Assembly (NCBI GenBank): GCA_945861885.1
Contig: CAMAVR010000027.1
Coordinates: 1 to 44,209 of the forward strand
Direction: 5' to 3'
Source: Nannocystis exedens
Lineage (GTDB): Bacteria; Myxococcota_A; Polyangia; Polyangiales; Polyangiaceae
DNA length: 44,209 bases
Part shown: piece by piece, positions 42,811-44,209 of the stretch
How the letters are laid out: each line of letters begins with the position of its first letter
Numbering within the stretch: the first letter of the stretch is position 1
Notes under the pieces: generated by a model
Told to the model about the DNA's origin: nothing
What the model saw: only the letters and a program-made list of their open reading frames with translations
Databases searched by the model: none
Made by a program: the position numbers and the translations under genes

Positions 42811-42833
42811 CCTCTCCCGCTTCGCGGGAGAGG
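42811..42833. repeat. Hairpin repeat after lon, copy 2
   Basis: Identical to 42767-42789 in all 23 bases, separated by 21 nt. Together they sit in the 99-bp space between convergent lon and the following leftward gene, so a bidirectional terminator or REP-like pair is likely. Confidence 0.8.
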
Positions 42834-42851
42834 CTTCTCGCGTGCTCTCCA

Positions 42852-43319
42852 TTATCCGCGCGTTGCTGCCAACTGGTCACGAACGCTCTGTTCCGCTCTC
42901 CCGAAGAGGTTCCCTACTTCCTCGTAAAACATGTCGTTCAGTCTCACTAGGCGGCGCCCGTCACGGTTGTGCGTGATTTCGATCATGTCGCTGTAGGCGT
43001 GAATGTTTTTGACAACGACGGTGCGAGGATGGCGCGTCTCGACCTCGTTGTCGTCGGTGCTAATCAGCTCAATTTTGATCGTGCACTTCCCTTTGGCGAG
43101 GTTGCAATCCATCTTGTTGAAGGAATAGTTAAACTCGCCCTCGCACCACGTGTCGCCGCAAATGTCATTGAGTGCTGTAAGCACTTCTTCCTTTTGCTCC
43201 GCCGTAAGCCTGTTGGGGGTATGGGCCGCTTCATCACCAGGCGCCGCAAACGCCGGTTGGCTGACGCCAACCGAAGCGAAAAATACAAAAAAACTGGCCG
43301 CTTTTACTAGCTGATTCAT
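42852..43319 (-). CDS. Small secreted protein with four cysteines, unknown function
   Basis: 155 residues. A typical cleavable signal peptide ends at PAFA|APGDE (after residue 25). The mature protein has Cys54 and Cys59 (DICGDTWCEGEF) and Cys72 and Cys79 (MDCNLAKGKC), likely two disulfides, then a beta-rich/charged C-terminus. GGAG (complement of 43325-43328) precedes the ATG. Exported to the periplasm or outside. I recall similar hypothetical proteins from myxobacteria but no named family; the cysteine spacing recalls the protein at 11904-12515 without clear homology. An inverted repeat lies upstream. Confidence 0.82.
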   Translation of the reverse strand: MNQLVKAASFFVFFASVGVSQPAFAAPGDEAAHTPNRLTAEQKEEVLTALNDICGDTWCEGEFNYSFNKMDCNLAKGKCTIKIELISTDDNEVETRHPRTVVVKNIHAYSDMIEITHNRDGRRLVRLNDMFYEEVGNLFGRAEQSVRDQLAATRG

Positions 43320-43340
43320 CGTATCTCCATAAATAAGTGA

Positions 43341-43361
43341 GCTGTCTCTTGTCGAGACAGC
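43341..43361. promoter_or_regulatory. Operator-like inverted repeat between divergent genes
   Basis: GCTGTCTC (43341-43348) and GAGACAGC (43354-43361) pair perfectly around TTGTC. It lies 22-42 nt upstream of the secreted protein start (43319) and 130 nt before hom (43491). Candidate repressor or activator site; also able to form a leader hairpin. Confidence 0.4.
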
Positions 43362-43490
43362 GGCCGCTTATGCATGAACCGGCTGCCGCTTGGCAATAGC
43401 CCTCCCAACTTTCGTTTTGCCTCGCGTACTCCACGGAGCCTCCCCCATTCGAAGTAGACTTTTTAGTCGAGTCACGGCACTGTCCGCTCC

Positions 43491-44209
43491 GTGCGAATTG
43501 GAATGCTCGGCTGCGGAACGGTCGGCGGCGGCGTTGTAAAGCTTCTGCAATCAAACGCCGCTCACATTGAAAAGAGGCTCGGCACTCGGCTCGAAGTACG
43601 CCGGGCGCTTGTTCGTTCACTCGACAAAGTGCGGAGTGCGTCGCTCGGCGATGTGACGCTGACAGAGCACGCGAACGAGCTTTTTGGCGACCGCGATCTC
43701 GATATCGTCGTCGACGTGATGGGCGGCGTTCATCCGGCGCGCGCGCTTGTGGAGCGGGCGATCGATGCGGGGTGCGGCGTGGTGTCGGCAAACAAAGCGC
43801 TTCTCGCCGACTGTGGTGAGGCGATTTTGACGCGCGCGAGAGGGCGCGGAGTCGACGTTGCATTTGAAGCGGCTGTCGGGGGCGGAATTCCGATCGTCCG
43901 CGTGCTGCGCGAAGCTCTCGTGAGCGATGTGATCAAATCGCTCGCCGGGATCGTGAACGGGACGTCGAATTTTATTCTGACGAAGATGCACCAAGAAGGG
44001 GCATCGTTCGAAGAAGCGCTTCGCGAGGCGCAGGCGCGCGGTTACGCCGAGGCCGACCCAACGCTCGATGTCGACGGGCAAGATGCCGCGCACAAGTTGG
44101 TCGTGCTCGCGATGCTCGCATTTGGAGCCTGTTTTCGGCCCGATCATGTGCACACCGAGGGGATTCAGCAGATTGAAGCGATCGATCATCGTTTCGCCGA
44201 GCGCTTCGG
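43491..44209 (+). CDS. hom: Homoserine dehydrogenase, 3' part beyond the window edge
   Basis: 239 codons from a GTG at 43491, open to the right edge; the family has about 430 residues, so roughly 55% is present. The NAD(P)-binding motif is GCGTVGGGVV (Gly7-x-Gly-x-x-Gly12), then DVMGG, the SANKALLAD segment with the catalytic-site Lys, EAAVGGGIPIVRVLRE, GIVNGTSNFILT and GYAEADPTLDVDGQDAAHKL. This is the catalytic domain; the ACT domain would lie beyond the edge. It reduces aspartate semialdehyde to homoserine for threonine and methionine. No Shine-Dalgarno sequence is seen. thrC lies about 8 kb upstream. Confidence 0.96.
   Translation, partial: MRIGMLGCGTVGGGVVKLLQSNAAHIEKRLGTRLEVRRALVRSLDKVRSASLGDVTLTEHANELFGDRDLDIVVDVMGGVHPARALVERAIDAGCGVVSANKALLADCGEAILTRARGRGVDVAFEAAVGGGIPIVRVLREALVSDVIKSLAGIVNGTSNFILTKMHQEGASFEEALREAQARGYAEADPTLDVDGQDAAHKLVVLAMLAFGACFRPDHVHTEGIQQIEAIDHRFAERF

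Overview
The window is ordinary chromosome from a Gram-negative bacterium, with moderately high GC and strong use of G/C-ending codons. Outer-membrane-type lipoproteins, TatBC, a eukaryotic-type Ser/Thr kinase, a PrkA/YeaH/SpoVR set and two small secreted proteins with paired cysteines all fit a Myxococcota/deltaproteobacterial lineage. That placement is inference; there is no rRNA or other decisive marker here.

Layout. 1-4.6 kb is an accessory region: a cut lipoprotein gene, a DUF1016 (YhcG-like) nuclease gene, a small conjugation-type gene, an excisionase-like gene and a tyrosine integrase that abuts tRNA-Pro(CGG). The 3' end of that tRNA is duplicated 113 bp away, as expected of an attachment site. 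4.8-7.4 kb holds a response regulator with an XRE-type output domain, tRNA-Met, a large inverted repeat, a DUF2239 gene behind a promoter with two operator-like palindromes, and a methyltransferase. 7.4-12.5 kb is a leftward cluster: tatD, a MATE exporter, prkA and a membrane-anchored/secreted protein. 12.5-15.8 kb is rightward: two Opp/Dpp-type ABC ATPases and a membrane Ser/Thr kinase. 15.9-20.3 kb is the pyruvate dehydrogenase operon pdhA-pdhB-pdhC followed by a metallophosphoesterase. 20.3-28 kb carries cspA, a lipoprotein, yeaH-spoVR, efp, a coiled-coil/TPR membrane protein, another lipoprotein and rlmN. 28-31.3 kb carries tatB-tatC and proA-rsfS. 31.4-33.8 kb holds two tandem paralogous lipoproteins of no family I recognise. 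33.9-44.2 kb holds thrC, prs, an RlmI-like methyltransferase, purD, a DUF1015 gene, lon, a secreted Cys-rich protein and the 5' part of hom.

Most distinctive sequence signals. (1) A 98-nt palindromic element with 43-nt arms occurs twice in opposite orientations (21656-21753 and 24519-24616). A third, single-arm copy lies in frame inside rlmN (27475-27515) and adds about 14 residues to the protein. (2) The DUF2239 promoter has two ACCCGGGT-centred palindromes and a -10 box so close to the ATG that the mRNA should be leaderless. (3) The tandem lipoprotein pair has a hairpin that would hide the second gene's ribosome binding site. (4) prkA is separated from its usual partners yeaH and spoVR by about 10 kb. 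No complete new defence or mobile system is evident. The palindromic element family and the lipoprotein pair are the best candidates for something undescribed.
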